A stretch of 64,000 nucleotides of DNA. It comes from Pseudomonas sp. GTDB lineage: Bacteria > Pseudomonadota > Gammaproteobacteria > Pseudomonadales > Pseudomonadaceae. The stretch is taken from NCBI RefSeq assembly GCF_002796985.1, contig NZ_PEKX01000020.1, positions 349,197-413,196 on the forward strand, read 5' to 3'. Positions within the stretch are counted from its first letter, which is position 1, and the number at the start of each line of letters is the position of its first letter. This document shows, one piece after another, positions 8,705 through 17,785 of the stretch. A program made the position numbers and the translations under genes. A model generated the notes under the pieces. It saw nothing but the letters and a program-made list of their open reading frames with translations. It was not told the DNA's origin and did no database searches.

Positions 8705-8777
8705 CGTAGGACGCATAACCTGGAACAGGTTATGCGCCGTTGTTCCGGCGGATAACGCTGGCGCGTTATGCGCCCTA
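8705..8777. repeat. GTAGG..CGCATAAC-type inverted repeat (family B)
   Basis: The element opens GTAGGACGCATAACC, contains GGAACAGGTTATGCGCC and CGGCGGATAACGCTGGCGCG, and closes GTTATGCGCCCTAC. The outer arms are inverted copies. Two more members are at 13903-13981 and 27114-27189. This one lies inside the hutU-transporter gap. Confidence 0.75.
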
Positions 8778-8793
8778 CGTTTTTCGCCGCGCC

Positions 8794-10461
<1,668 letters not shown>

Positions 10462-10555
10462 GGAAGGCTCCTTCACTTGCTCGGATCGGTGGCCATGGGG
10501 GCGGCCTGGCGGTTCGTTCGAAGGTGCCGAGGGGCTCGCCACCATCATGTCTATG

Positions 10556-10569
10556 CTTGTATGTACAAG
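10556..10569. promoter_or_regulatory. HutC operator at the hutU promoter
   Basis: The 14-base sequence CTTGTATGTACAAG is a palindrome except for its two central bases and contains the TGTA-N2-TACA core known for Pseudomonas HutC. It starts four bases downstream of the -12 element of the hutU sigma-54 promoter, so bound repressor would cover the transcription start. Confidence 0.85.
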
Positions 10570-10573
10570 TATA

Positions 10574-10589
10574 AGCAAAGCAAAGGCCA
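10574..10589 (-). promoter_or_regulatory. Candidate sigma-54 promoter of hutU
   Basis: Read on the minus strand, the sequence is TGGCCT-TTGCT-TTGCT, with the diagnostic GG-N10-GC spacing. Four of six -24 positions and all five -12 positions agree with TGGCAC-N5-TTGCT/A. Sigma-54 control of hut by CbrB/NtrC is established in pseudomonads; this exact site is read from the sequence. Confidence 0.75.
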
Positions 10590-10835
10590 ACCTTGGTTGG
10601 CGGGATGTTCCACCCGCCATACTCATCGATCAACTGATTGATTTATAAGAAATAAAATATGAATAGTGAGAGTCGTGATCGACTGACAAAAACTGCCGCC
10701 TTTCAGACAACTGCACCAGAAGAAGGCTTCGCTGCACCGTTTCGTGGCGTTCGGTAACACCGCTCGCTACCGAGGGACACAGGTTGTATAGACAAGCTAT
10801 TTTCGGGCAGTAAATGGGAGTCCGCAGCGGCACTG

Positions 10836-10903
10836 TTCGCGAGCAAGCTCGCTCCTACAGGTGTGCAGGGTGCGCTCTTTGTAGGAGCGAGCCTGCTCGC
10901 GAA
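10836..10903. repeat. REP-type inverted pair (family A)
   Basis: TTCGCGAGCAAGCTCGCTCC at 10836 faces an inverted copy starting GTAGGAGCGAGCCTGCTCGC at 10881. It lies between the orphan binding-protein gene and the hutU promoter. The 457-base gap 10462-10918 otherwise holds the hutU promoter and operator, an AT-rich stretch near 10630-10665, and no convincing gene. Confidence 0.85.
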
Positions 10904-10918
10904 CCTCAATCAGAAGCG

Positions 10919-11932
10919 CTACTTCAACGCCGCATCGATCCTCGTCGCCGCTTCTGCCGACACCCACGTCGACCACAGCTCCCGGTGCTCTCGGAAGAAC
11001 TTCGCCCGCACGTCCGCCACGTCGCGGTGGTGCTCGGCCATGTCCGCCAGCAGCGCGTTGAACATTGGCAGCGGCAGCTCGACCTTCTCGAACACCTGCA
11101 CCAGCGCCGGCGCCTTGTCGTGGAAGTCGCGGGACACGCCGATGCTGATCTTCGCCGGCAGCGAGCGCGAACCCTTGGGGTTGGGATCGTTGGCGTCGGT
11201 CAGGGTCTTCCAGGCCGCCTCGCTGAACGGCGGCTCCTCCAGCTGCACCAGCTTGAAGCGCCCCAGCAGCGGCGTCGGCGCCCAGTAATAGAAGAGCACC
11301 GGTCGGCCCTGGGCGATGGCCGAGCTGATCGCCGCATCCAGCGCGGGGCCGGCGCCGGTGCGGAAGTTCACGTAGCTGTCCGTCAGGCCGTAGGCCTTGA
11401 GCTTCTGCGTGTTGACGATCTCGCAGGTCCAGCCGGTGGGGCAGTTGTAGAAGCGGCCCTTGCCCGGCTCTTCGTCGTCCTTGAACAGCGCCTTGTACTT
11501 CGGCAGATCGCTGACCGATTTCAGCTCCGGTGCGGAAGCCTTGATACCGCGCGCGGCATCGCCATGCACCACGTAATCGGGCACCCACCACCCTTCGCTG
11601 GCACCCTTCACCGTTTCGCCGACGGAAAACACCTGGCCAGCCTTCTCCGCCTGCAGCCACACGGTGCTGCGCCCGGCCCACTGCTCGCCGGTGACCTGGA
11701 TATCGTTCTGCTTCAGCGCGTTCTCCATGGTCACGGTGTTACCCGGCAAGGCGTCGGTCTGGCAGCCGTAGCCCTGTTCCAGGATGAAGCGCAGCACCTC
11801 GGTGGTGAACATGCCGCTCTCCCAGTTCAGCCCGGCGAACACGACGGGTTTCGGGTAGGGGCAGGCGGCGAAAGTCTGCGCGCACAGGCCGAAGGCCAGC
11901 AGCAGCGCGAACAGGCAACGTGGGGCGGACAT
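10919..11932 (-). CDS. Orphan HutX-like periplasmic binding protein
   Basis: The 337-residue protein has a signal peptide (MSAPRCLFALLLAFGLC..., cleavage near AQTFA) and is plainly homologous to HutX throughout: VVFAGLNWESGMF, GYGCQTDALPGNTVTMENAL, EEPGKGRFYNCPTGWTCE, FYYWAPTPLLG and WSTWVS all have near-identical counterparts. It carries about 25 extra residues after QLEEPPFSE. No permease or ATPase accompanies it, so it probably feeds HutWV with another ligand or acts as a sensor. The ATG at 11932 is preferred over an in-frame ATG at 11962 because GGAG precedes it and the signal peptide then starts correctly. It diverges from hutH2. Confidence 0.88.
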   Translation of the reverse strand: MSAPRCLFALLLAFGLCAQTFAACPYPKPVVFAGLNWESGMFTTEVLRFILEQGYGCQTDALPGNTVTMENALKQNDIQVTGEQWAGRSTVWLQAEKAGQVFSVGETVKGASEGWWVPDYVVHGDAARGIKASAPELKSVSDLPKYKALFKDDEEPGKGRFYNCPTGWTCEIVNTQKLKAYGLTDSYVNFRTGAGPALDAAISSAIAQGRPVLFYYWAPTPLLGRFKLVQLEEPPFSEAAWKTLTDANDPNPKGSRSLPAKISIGVSRDFHDKAPALVQVFEKVELPLPMFNALLADMAEHHRDVADVRAKFFREHRELWSTWVSAEAATRIDAALK

Positions 11933-12092
11933 GGGCGGTCTCCGGGCGCGTTGGTGTCCCATTGGGTTTAGCCGCCGATCCGCGATTTGCCCACGACCAT
12001 CGGACTGGAAATGCCACCGGCGGTGACATTCACTTCATTCACGCACCACCGCACACCAAGGTGAGATGCCGAACCACGCGCCCCGGCACGCA

Positions 12093-12108
12093 TGGCACAG
12101 CGATTGCT
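12093..12108 (+). promoter_or_regulatory. Sigma-54 promoter of hutH2
   Basis: TGGCAC-AGCGA-TTGCT matches the sigma-54 -24/-12 consensus perfectly, with GG-N10-GC spacing. It lies 59 bases before the hutH2 start codon, in the 234-base divergent region shared with the orphan binding protein. The HutC operator begins four bases after it. Confidence 0.88.
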
Positions 12109-12111
12109 ATA

Positions 12112-12125
12112 CCTGTATATACAGG
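12112..12125. promoter_or_regulatory. HutC operator at the hutH2 promoter
   Basis: CCTGTATATACAGG is a perfect 14-base palindrome with the HutC core TGTATATACA. Its distance from the -12 element (three bases) is almost the same as at hutU (four bases), so both promoters should be blocked in the same way and induced by urocanate. Confidence 0.9.
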
Positions 12126-12166
12126 AACGATCCACGGTAACACTTTCACCGAACCAGGATGCTGAC

Positions 12167-13696
12167 ATGTCCGAAACCCTGCTCCTGACGCCCGGCCAGT
12201 TCGACCTCGACCAGCTGCGCGCCATCTACCAGTCTCAGCCCGAGCTGAAGCTCGCCGAGGATTGTCGCGAGGCCATCCTGCGCAGCGCGCAGACGGTCAG
12301 CCAGATCATCGCCGACCAGCGCACCGTCTACGGCATCAACACCGGCTTCGGCCTGCTGGCGCGCACCTCCATCGCCGAGGGCCAACTCGCCACCCTGCAG
12401 CGCAACCTGATCCTCTCCCACTGCACCGGCACCGGCCCGCTGCTGGACGACGCCAGTGTGGCGCTGATCATGGCGTTGAAGATCGGCTCGCTGGCGCGCG
12501 GCTTCTCCGGCGTCGGTCTGCCGGTGATCGAGACGCTGCTCAAGCTGTACCGGGCGCGGGTTTACCCGTGCATCCCGTCGCAGGGCTCGGTGGGTGCCTC
12601 GGGCGATCTCGCTCCGTTGGCGCATATGTCCGCCACCCTGCTGGGCGTCGGCCAGGTACGCCATGAAGGACGCATCCTCGAAGCCACCGAGGGCCTCGCC
12701 ATTGCCGGCGCCGAGCCGCTGGTACTGGGGCCGAAGGAAGGCCTGGCGCTGATCAACGGCACCCAGGTGTCCACCGCACTGGCCCTGCGCGGGTTGTTCG
12801 CCACCGAGAGACTGTTCATCTCGGCAGTGGTCGCCGGCAGCCTGAGCGTGGAGGCCCTGAAGGGCTCGTTCGTGCCCTTCGATGCGCGCATCCAGGCAGT
12901 GCGCGGCCAGCCGGGGCAGATCGCGGTCGCCGCGCTGTACCGCGAGCTGCTGCACGACAGCCCGATCAACCAATCGCACATCGACTGCAAACGTGTGCAG
13001 GACCCCTACTCGCTGCGCTGCCAGCCACAAGTGATGGGCGCCTGCCTGGATCACCTGCGCTTCGCCGCCGGCGTTTTCCTGCGCGAGGCCAACGCGGTTT
13101 CCGACAACCCGCTGGTGTTCAGCGCTGACGGCGATGTGCTGTCCGGCGGTAACTTCCACGCCGAACCGGTGGCCATGGCCGCCGACGTGCTGGCGTTGGT
13201 GATCGCCGAAATCGGCGCGCTGTCCGAGCGGCGCATCGCCCAGTTGGTGGACCCGGCGATGTCCGGGCTGCCGGCCTTCCTGGTCAAGGAAGGCGGTTTG
13301 AACTCCGGCTTCATGATCGCCCAGGTCACCTCGGCGGCCCTGGCCTCGGAGAACAAGACCTGGGCCCACCCGGCCTCGGTGGACAGCCTGCCGACCTCGG
13401 CCAACCAGGAAGACCACGTTTCCATGGCTACCTTCGCCGCCCGCCGCCTGCAGGACATGGCCGGCAACAGCGCTGGCGTGGTCGCCATCGAGCTGCTCGC
13501 CGCCGCCCAGGGCGTGGACTTCCATGCGCCTCTGCAAAGCTCACCGCAGCTGCAGGAAGTGCGCACGCTGATCCGCAGCCAGGTACCGCACTACGAACAG
13601 GACCGCTACTTCGCCCCGGACATCGCCGCGGCGCGGGCGTGGGTGGAGGATGGTCTGATGAGCCGGTGGATCGGCTATTCGCGGCTTTACACCTGA
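12167..13696 (+). CDS. hutH: Histidine ammonia-lyase HutH2 (catalytic histidase)
   Basis: This enzyme deaminates L-histidine to urocanate and ammonia, the first committed step. The 509-residue product carries the MIO-forming Ala144-Ser145-Gly146 in GSVGASGDLAPLAHMS and all residues expected of an active histidase: Tyr55 (VYGINTGFG), His85 (LILSHCTG), Asn in LALINGT, Q-D-P-Y-S-L-R near 280, NFHAEPVAMAAD near 330 and NQEDH near 415. The ATG at 12167 is used; the longer frame would run into the promoter. It is transcribed alone from a perfect sigma-54 promoter with a perfect HutC palindrome. It contrasts with HutH1, which lacks the cofactor triad. Confidence 0.96.
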   Translation: MSETLLLTPGQFDLDQLRAIYQSQPELKLAEDCREAILRSAQTVSQIIADQRTVYGINTGFGLLARTSIAEGQLATLQRNLILSHCTGTGPLLDDASVALIMALKIGSLARGFSGVGLPVIETLLKLYRARVYPCIPSQGSVGASGDLAPLAHMSATLLGVGQVRHEGRILEATEGLAIAGAEPLVLGPKEGLALINGTQVSTALALRGLFATERLFISAVVAGSLSVEALKGSFVPFDARIQAVRGQPGQIAVAALYRELLHDSPINQSHIDCKRVQDPYSLRCQPQVMGACLDHLRFAAGVFLREANAVSDNPLVFSADGDVLSGGNFHAEPVAMAADVLALVIAEIGALSERRIAQLVDPAMSGLPAFLVKEGGLNSGFMIAQVTSAALASENKTWAHPASVDSLPTSANQEDHVSMATFAARRLQDMAGNSAGVVAIELLAAAQGVDFHAPLQSSPQLQEVRTLIRSQVPHYEQDRYFAPDIAAARAWVEDGLMSRWIGYSRLYT

Positions 13697-13751
13697 TGTC
13701 GCGGTGACGCGAACGAAGCCTGCTGCCACAGGTAAATCTGCGCTCGGGACA

Positions 13752-13867
13752 GCCCTCACCCTAACCCTCTCCCAAGGGGAGAGGGGACCGTTCGGTGCAG
13801 AAGAAAACCACAGCATCAGCCGCCACGGTCTGCCCCCTCTCCCTGAGGGAGGGGGTGGGGTGAGGGG
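13752..13867. repeat. CCCTCACCC...GGGTGAGGG inverted repeat
   Basis: CCCTCACCCTAACCCTCTCC at 13753 and its inverted counterpart, CCCTGAGGGAGGGGGTGGGG extending to GAGGGG at 13867, flank about 45 bases. Each arm also holds its own small hairpin (CCCTCTCCC-AAGG-GGAGAGGG). It is a dispersed element type common in high-GC gamma-proteobacteria. It lies downstream of hutH2. Confidence 0.7.
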
Positions 13868-13902
13868 ATGCCCAAAGCACGGATTCACCCGAAAGAAACC
13901 AA

Positions 13903-13981
13903 GTAGGGCGCATAACGCCTAAGGCGTTATCCGCCGCTCGGCCGTGATGGTGGATAAAGCGTTCCGCCTTATCCGCCCTAC
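13903..13981. repeat. Family B inverted repeat
   Basis: The element runs from GTAGGGCGCATAACGCC to TTATCCGCCCTAC with internal inverted halves, as at 8705 and 27114. The gap 13697-14145 is built almost entirely of repeats plus a terminator and contains no supported gene. Confidence 0.75.
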
Positions 13982-14009
13982 GGGTGCCCCCCGCACGAAT
14001 GAACTGGAC

Positions 14010-14087
14010 GGCGTGAAGCGCAGCGATACCCATGCGGATCGCCGTGCGCTAATTGATGGGTATCGCTTCGCTCCACGCCATCCTACG
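14010..14087. repeat. GGCGTG-AGCG-GATACCCAT inverted repeat (family C)
   Basis: GGCGTGAAGCGCAGCGATACC at 14010 pairs with GATGGGTATCGCTTCGCTCCA at 14055 and ends CATCCTACG. A half copy, GTAGGATGGGTGGAGCGCAG, is at 50035-50064 upstream of hisF. Confidence 0.7.
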
Positions 14088-14116
14088 AAGAGCGCCCCCG
14101 ACCACCCCCGAATAAG

Positions 14117-14143
14117 AAAGGGCGCCTTTCGGCGCCCTTTTCT
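14117..14143. terminator. Intrinsic terminator of hutD (probably bidirectional)
   Basis: The sequence AAGGGCGCC-TTTC-GGCGCCCTT makes a nine-base-pair stem with T-rich flanks on both sides, immediately after the hutD stop codon. Confidence 0.8.
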
Positions 14144-14145
14144 GT

Positions 14146-14736
14146 TCAGCGTGCATCGAGTTCGATCACGCAGATATCCGCACTGCCCGCGACCTTCAGC
14201 CGCCACTCGCGCAGCGCGCCGTCGCCTTCGGCGATCAGCGTGTCATGCAGCCCCAGCACACCGCTGGCCGCGCCGCTCAGGCTGGCGTGGATGCCCTCGC
14301 CGGCGCTGAACAGCAGCACCGTCGAAGCGCTGCTGAAGAAGTGTGCCGAGCCATCCAGCTTCAACCACTGCAGCCGCGCCCGGTAGCGAGCGGGCGAGTA
14401 GATCAGATTGAAGTCGCGGATTGCGCCGCCCAGCAGCGTGCACTCCACTGCGCTTGCGCCATCGAAGGCGAAGGCATCGAGCGCACGCAGGTCGCGGGAG
14501 TCGGAGCCAGCCACCTTCAGCCGCATGCCCTCGCCTTCCAGCACGCTGATGACCCGCTGGTAGCCGGTGAACGCGGAGAACGGCCCCGGCGCGCCAACGT
14601 CGGCAATCGACACGCGCCAGCCGAAACCTTCCAGGCCGTCGCCGGCATCGCGGACGATCTCGCGGGTGGTGCCCGCGCCGTTCTTCCAGGGCATCGCCGG
14701 GTAGTCGGCGGCGCGCAGCAACTTCACATCGATCAT
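14146..14736 (-). CDS. hutD: HutD family protein
   Basis: HutD is a small cupin-fold (Ves/HutD superfamily) cytoplasmic protein of histidine utilisation. It is not an enzyme of the pathway and has been proposed to set an upper limit on hut activity. The start at 14736 gives 196 residues beginning MIDVKLLRAADYPAMPWKNG; the PMPWKNGAGTTREI region (residues about 14-27) and GWRVSIADVGAPGPFSAF (about 38-55) are family hallmarks. Its ATG overlaps the hutC stop by four bases, so hutC and hutD are co-translated. A strong terminator follows directly. Confidence 0.92.
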   Translation of the reverse strand: MIDVKLLRAADYPAMPWKNGAGTTREIVRDAGDGLEGFGWRVSIADVGAPGPFSAFTGYQRVISVLEGEGMRLKVAGSDSRDLRALDAFAFDGASAVECTLLGGAIRDFNLIYSPARYRARLQWLKLDGSAHFFSSASTVLLFSAGEGIHASLSGAASGVLGLHDTLIAEGDGALREWRLKVAGSADICVIELDAR

Positions 14737-15500
14737 GAACTGAAACGTCCTTCCAGACGGTAGCGCGAGCCCGGATAGAGCAGGCGCGCGCTGGTGACGG
14801 TATTGCGCCCCGACCAGGTGCGCCGGCGGATCAGCAGGCAAGGCTCGTGGCGGTCAATGGACAGCAGCTTGCATTCCTCGGGGCTTGGCAGCACCGCCTC
14901 GACCACGTGCTCGCCCTCGCTCAGCGGCGCGACCTGGGTGAGGTAGGCGAACGGCGTCTGCCCGGTGAAGTCCTGCTTCAGGTACTCCGGAGCGGCAGCG
15001 GCATTTACATAGCGGTCTTCGATCTGCACCGGGATATCGTTCTCGAAGTGCACGAGGATCGAGTGGAAGATGCGCTGCCCTTCACGCACGTCCAGCGCCA
15101 GCGCGCGCTCGGCGCTGGCGTTCTCTTCTTCCAGGCGCACCACCACGCAGTGATGCTTGTGGCCGCGGGCGGTGATCTCCTCGGCGATGTTCTGCACCTG
15201 GAACAGCGCCGACTGGCCCTTGGGCTCCGCCACGAAGGTACCCACGCCCTGCATGCGCACCAGCAGGCCGTCAGCGGTCAGTTCGCGCAGCGCGCGGTTG
15301 ATGGTCATGCGGCTGACGCTCAGCTCGTCGACCAGCTCCGCCTCGGAGGGCACGCGGTGGTGCGGCGGCCAGGTGCCAGACTGGATCTGCTGGATGATCA
15401 ACTGCTTGACGCGGGCATACAGCGGCGCGGGAATTTCCCCCATCTGCGCGGCGAGCGACGAACCCTCGGTGGGCGAGGTAGGCGTGGGCGATGCGGGCAC
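14733..15500 (-). CDS. hutC: HutC, GntR-family repressor of the hut genes
   Basis: HutC represses hut transcription and is released by urocanate. With GTG at 15500 as start (AAGGAG six bases upstream) it has 255 residues: an N-terminal GntR winged helix (PLYARVKQLIIQQIQSGTW near 23, recognition region SVSRMTINRALREL near 58) and a C-terminal UTRA ligand domain. The open frame extends to 15650, but that stretch contains the operator. It is transcribed divergently from hutF, and the HutC-type palindrome at 15633-15650 lies between them, which predicts control of hutF and autoregulation. Confidence 0.95.
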   Translation of the reverse strand: MPASPTPTSPTEGSSLAAQMGEIPAPLYARVKQLIIQQIQSGTWPPHHRVPSEAELVDELSVSRMTINRALRELTADGLLVRMQGVGTFVAEPKGQSALFQVQNIAEEITARGHKHHCVVVRLEEENASAERALALDVREGQRIFHSILVHFENDIPVQIEDRYVNAAAAPEYLKQDFTGQTPFAYLTQVAPLSEGEHVVEAVLPSPEECKLLSIDRHEPCLLIRRRTWSGRNTVTSARLLYPGSRYRLEGRFSS

Positions 15501-15632
15501 GGGAAACTCCTTGTCTGGGCGACGATGGGCGAAGGCCTGAAGTCTGCCTCCGGCATGTACCGGATTCGACCGGTGCATACAAGTCCTCTGACGACCGTCG
15601 GGTGTCTTGCAGTTTACGGCCCCGGGAAACGT

Positions 15633-15650
15633 CTGTATATGTATATACAA
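15633..15650. promoter_or_regulatory. HutC operator between hutC and hutF
   Basis: The sequence CTGTATATGTATATACAA holds the exact core TGTATATACA (15640-15649) and an extra overlapping TGTATAT six bases earlier, so two registers of binding are possible. It is 30 bases upstream of the hutF start. No good sigma-54 element was found beside it, unlike at hutU and hutH2. Confidence 0.8.
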
Positions 15651-15679
15651 ATTCCAAGAAGCCCGCGAGGACCCCGCGC

Positions 15680-17044
15680 ATGTCCGCCCTGTTCGCCGAA
15701 TCCGCCCTGCTGCCCTCCGGCTGGGCGCGCAATGTCCGCTTCGAGATCGATGCCGACGGCCTGTTCACCGCGATCACCCCGGACGCCAGCGCGGAGGGCG
15801 CCGAACGGGTTTCCGGGCCGCTGCTGGCGGGCATGCCGAACCTGCATTCGCACGCCTTCCAGCGTGCCATGGCGGGCCTGGCGGAAGTCGCCGGCAACCC
15901 CAAGGACAGCTTCTGGACCTGGCGCGACCTGATGTATCGCCTGGTCGGCCGCCTGTCGCCCGAGCAGGTCGGCATCATCGCCCGCCAGCTGTACATCGAG
16001 ATGCTCAAGGCCGGTTATACCGGCGTCGCCGAATTCCACTACGTGCACCACGACGTCAACGGCCAGCCCTACGCCAACCCGGCCGAGCTGGCCCTGCGCG
16101 TCAGCCAGGCGGCGACGGATGCCGGTATCGGCCTGACCCTGCTGCCGGTGCTCTATTCCCACGCAGGCTTCGGTGGCCAGGCGCCCAGCGAAGGCCAGCG
16201 CCGCTTCATCAACAGTACCGAGCAGTACCTGAAGCTGATCGACGGCCTGCGCGCGCACCTGGCAACGCAGCCGCAGCAGAGCCTCGGCCTGTGCTTCCAC
16301 TCCCTGCGCGCAGTGACGCCGCAGCAGATTGCCGAAGTGCTGGGCGCTGATGCCAGCGGTTGCCCGGTGCACATCCACATCGCCGAGCAGCAGAAGGAAG
16401 TCGACGACTGCCTGGCCTGGAGCGGCCGGCGCCCGCTGCAGTGGCTGTACGAGAACGTCGCGGTGGACGAGCGCTGGTGCCTGGTCCACGCCACCCATGC
16501 GCAAGCCGACGAAGTGACCGCCATGGCCCGCAGCGGCGCGGTGGCCGGCCTCTGCCTGACCACCGAGGCGAACCTGGGCGACGGCCTCTTCCCGGCCGTG
16601 GATTACCTCGCCCAGCACGGCCGCTTCGGCATCGGCTCGGACAGCCATGTGTCGCTCAGCGTGGTCGAGGAACTGCGCTGGCTGGAATACGGCCAGCGCC
16701 TGCGCGACCAGCGCCGCAACCGCCTTTATGGCCAGGACCAGCCGATGGTCGGCCGCACCCTGTTCGATGCCGCCCTCGCTGGTGGTTCCCAGGCCCTCGG
16801 CCAGCCCACTGGCGAACTCGCGGTCGGCAAGCGCGCCGACCTGCTGGTGCTCGACGGCAGCGACCCTTACCTGCAGACCGCCCGTGGCGATGCCATCCTC
16901 AACCGCTGGCTGTTCGCCGGCGGCGATCGCCAGGTACGCGACGTGATGGTGGCCGGGCAATGGCGTGTGCGCGGTGGCCGGCATGCGCTGGAAGAACAAA
17001 GCGCCCGCGAATTCGCCGGCGTGCTCCGCGAGCTGCTGGGCTGA
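15680..17044 (+). CDS. hutF: Formimidoylglutamate deiminase HutF
   Basis: HutF converts N-formimino-L-glutamate to N-formyl-L-glutamate and ammonia. The 454-residue amidohydrolase shows the zinc site H-x-H in MPNLHSHAFQRAM (near residue 54), HIHIAEQQKEV (near 232) and LVHATH (near 268), and the metal Asp in GIGSDSHVS (near 317). The ATG at 15680 is chosen with GAGG upstream; longer frames read through the operator. It is the single plus-strand pathway gene driven from the hutC-hutF intergenic region. Its presence, with HutG as deformylase, confirms the five-step route. Confidence 0.95.
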   Translation: MSALFAESALLPSGWARNVRFEIDADGLFTAITPDASAEGAERVSGPLLAGMPNLHSHAFQRAMAGLAEVAGNPKDSFWTWRDLMYRLVGRLSPEQVGIIARQLYIEMLKAGYTGVAEFHYVHHDVNGQPYANPAELALRVSQAATDAGIGLTLLPVLYSHAGFGGQAPSEGQRRFINSTEQYLKLIDGLRAHLATQPQQSLGLCFHSLRAVTPQQIAEVLGADASGCPVHIHIAEQQKEVDDCLAWSGRRPLQWLYENVAVDERWCLVHATHAQADEVTAMARSGAVAGLCLTTEANLGDGLFPAVDYLAQHGRFGIGSDSHVSLSVVEELRWLEYGQRLRDQRRNRLYGQDQPMVGRTLFDAALAGGSQALGQPTGELAVGKRADLLVLDGSDPYLQTARGDAILNRWLFAGGDRQVRDVMVAGQWRVRGGRHALEEQSAREFAGVLRELLG

Positions 17045-17053
17045 CAGGACCTT

Positions 17054-17123
17054 GTAGGAGCGAGCTTGCTCGCGAACCTGCACGGCACGGAGCTATGCGG
17101 TTCGCGAGCAAGCTCGCTCCTAC
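17054..17123. repeat. REP-type inverted pair (family A)
   Basis: GTAGGAGCGAGCTTGCTCGC at 17054 faces TTCGCGAGCAAGCTCGCTCC at 17101, with 24 bases between. It lies just after hutF. Confidence 0.85.
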
Positions 17124-17148
17124 GAAAAGCACTCGAACATGCCCCATG

Positions 17149-17174
17149 AAAAAACGCCCCTCGGGGCGTTTTTT
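17149..17174. terminator. Bidirectional intrinsic terminator
   Basis: A run of A, then CGCCCC-T-CGGGGCG and a run of T makes a compact symmetrical hairpin that can end hutF on the plus strand and the lipocalin remnant on the minus strand. Confidence 0.85.
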
Positions 17175-17175
17175 G

Positions 17176-17445
17176 TCAGGGCGCGGTAGAGGTTTCCGCC
17201 GCCCGCCAGATCAGGTCTTCGGTCTGGCAACCCCACTCGTGGGCCAGCGCCAGCAGTCGCGTGCGGGTCGTGTCCGGCACCACGGGTTTGCGCGAGAGCA
17301 GCCAGCGGTCGTCGCCAATGGGGTTGCCCACCCGCGCGGTCTGGTCGTCGTCGATACCTCGTCGTTGCCCGGCAAGACGGAGAAAGGTGCCGCCAGGCAG
17401 GCCAGGTCGCGGATCGACTGACGTATCGACGTATTCGCTCCTCAC
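17176..17445 (-). pseudogene. blc: C-terminal remnant of a Blc-type outer-membrane lipocalin
   Basis: An 89-codon frame whose second half, GDDRWLLSRKPVVPDT followed by LLALAHEWGCQTEDLIWRAA, matches the C-terminus of bacterial lipocalin Blc (E. coli has ...LWILSRTP...FDVSKFIWVQQ). DDDQTARVGNP before it fits the preceding beta-strand. The first two thirds of a lipocalin, including the lipoprotein signal and the GxW motif, are absent, and the 35 residues after the nominal ATG do not resemble the family, suggesting a deletion or frameshift. In P. aeruginosa I recall an intact blc gene (PA5107) at this place after hutF, which supports decay in place. It is probably not translated. Confidence 0.65.
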
Positions 17446-17457
17446 CTGCCGGGCGGG

Positions 17458-17712
17458 TTACTTCAGGCCCTGGGCGGAGAACAGCAGCACTTTGTCGCCA
17501 GCGTACTGGATGCTGATGAAGGCCTTGTCGTCACCCCAGGTGCAACTGGAAACGCCCAGTGCGCCGGAGCATTCGGCGGGTTTGCCGAGCAGGCTTTCCA
17601 CCTCGGCCTTGGTCATGCCGGTTTTGATCTTCGAATAGTTTTCCTGGTTCACTTTGCTGCAAGCGGCCAGGGCGACACAGAACGCGACGAGCGCGAGGCG
17701 GCGGAAGGACAT
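17458..17712 (-). CDS. Small lipoprotein, DUF3862/SmpA-like fold
   Basis: The 84-residue product starts MSFRRLALVAFCVALAACS, a type II signal peptide with the lipobox LAAC (Cys near residue 18), so it should be lipid-anchored. The mature part, with YSKIKTGMTKAEVESLLGKP, has the helix-turn 'I..GMT..EV..LLG.P' pattern of the SmpA/OmlA and DUF3862 families. Cys residues near CSGALGVSSCTW may pair. An in-frame ATG exists four codons upstream (17724), but the charged MSFRR start fits a signal peptide better. Function is unknown; BamE-like binding roles are possible but not shown. Confidence 0.75.
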   Translation of the reverse strand: MSFRRLALVAFCVALAACSKVNQENYSKIKTGMTKAEVESLLGKPAECSGALGVSSCTWGDDKAFISIQYAGDKVLLFSAQGLK

Positions 17713-17785
17713 CGACAACTCCATTGTTTGGGGGGCAGGCCAACAAGCTTGGCACAGGGCGACCGGTTCGGCCGCCGGGTTGGAG

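Noticed and set aside
10627..10833. Small minus-strand open frames in the AT-rich stretch upstream of hutU
   Set aside because: No ribosome-binding site, no recognisable product, and they overlap the repeat and promoter region.
15606..15622. Sigma-54 promoter for hutC on the minus strand (GG-N10-GC)
   Set aside because: Only the GG and GC dinucleotides fit; just three of six -24 positions match, which is expected by chance in this GC content.
17176..17445. Intact small protein gene
   Set aside because: Its second half is clearly the end of a lipocalin and the first half matches nothing; there is no ribosome-binding site before the ATG.
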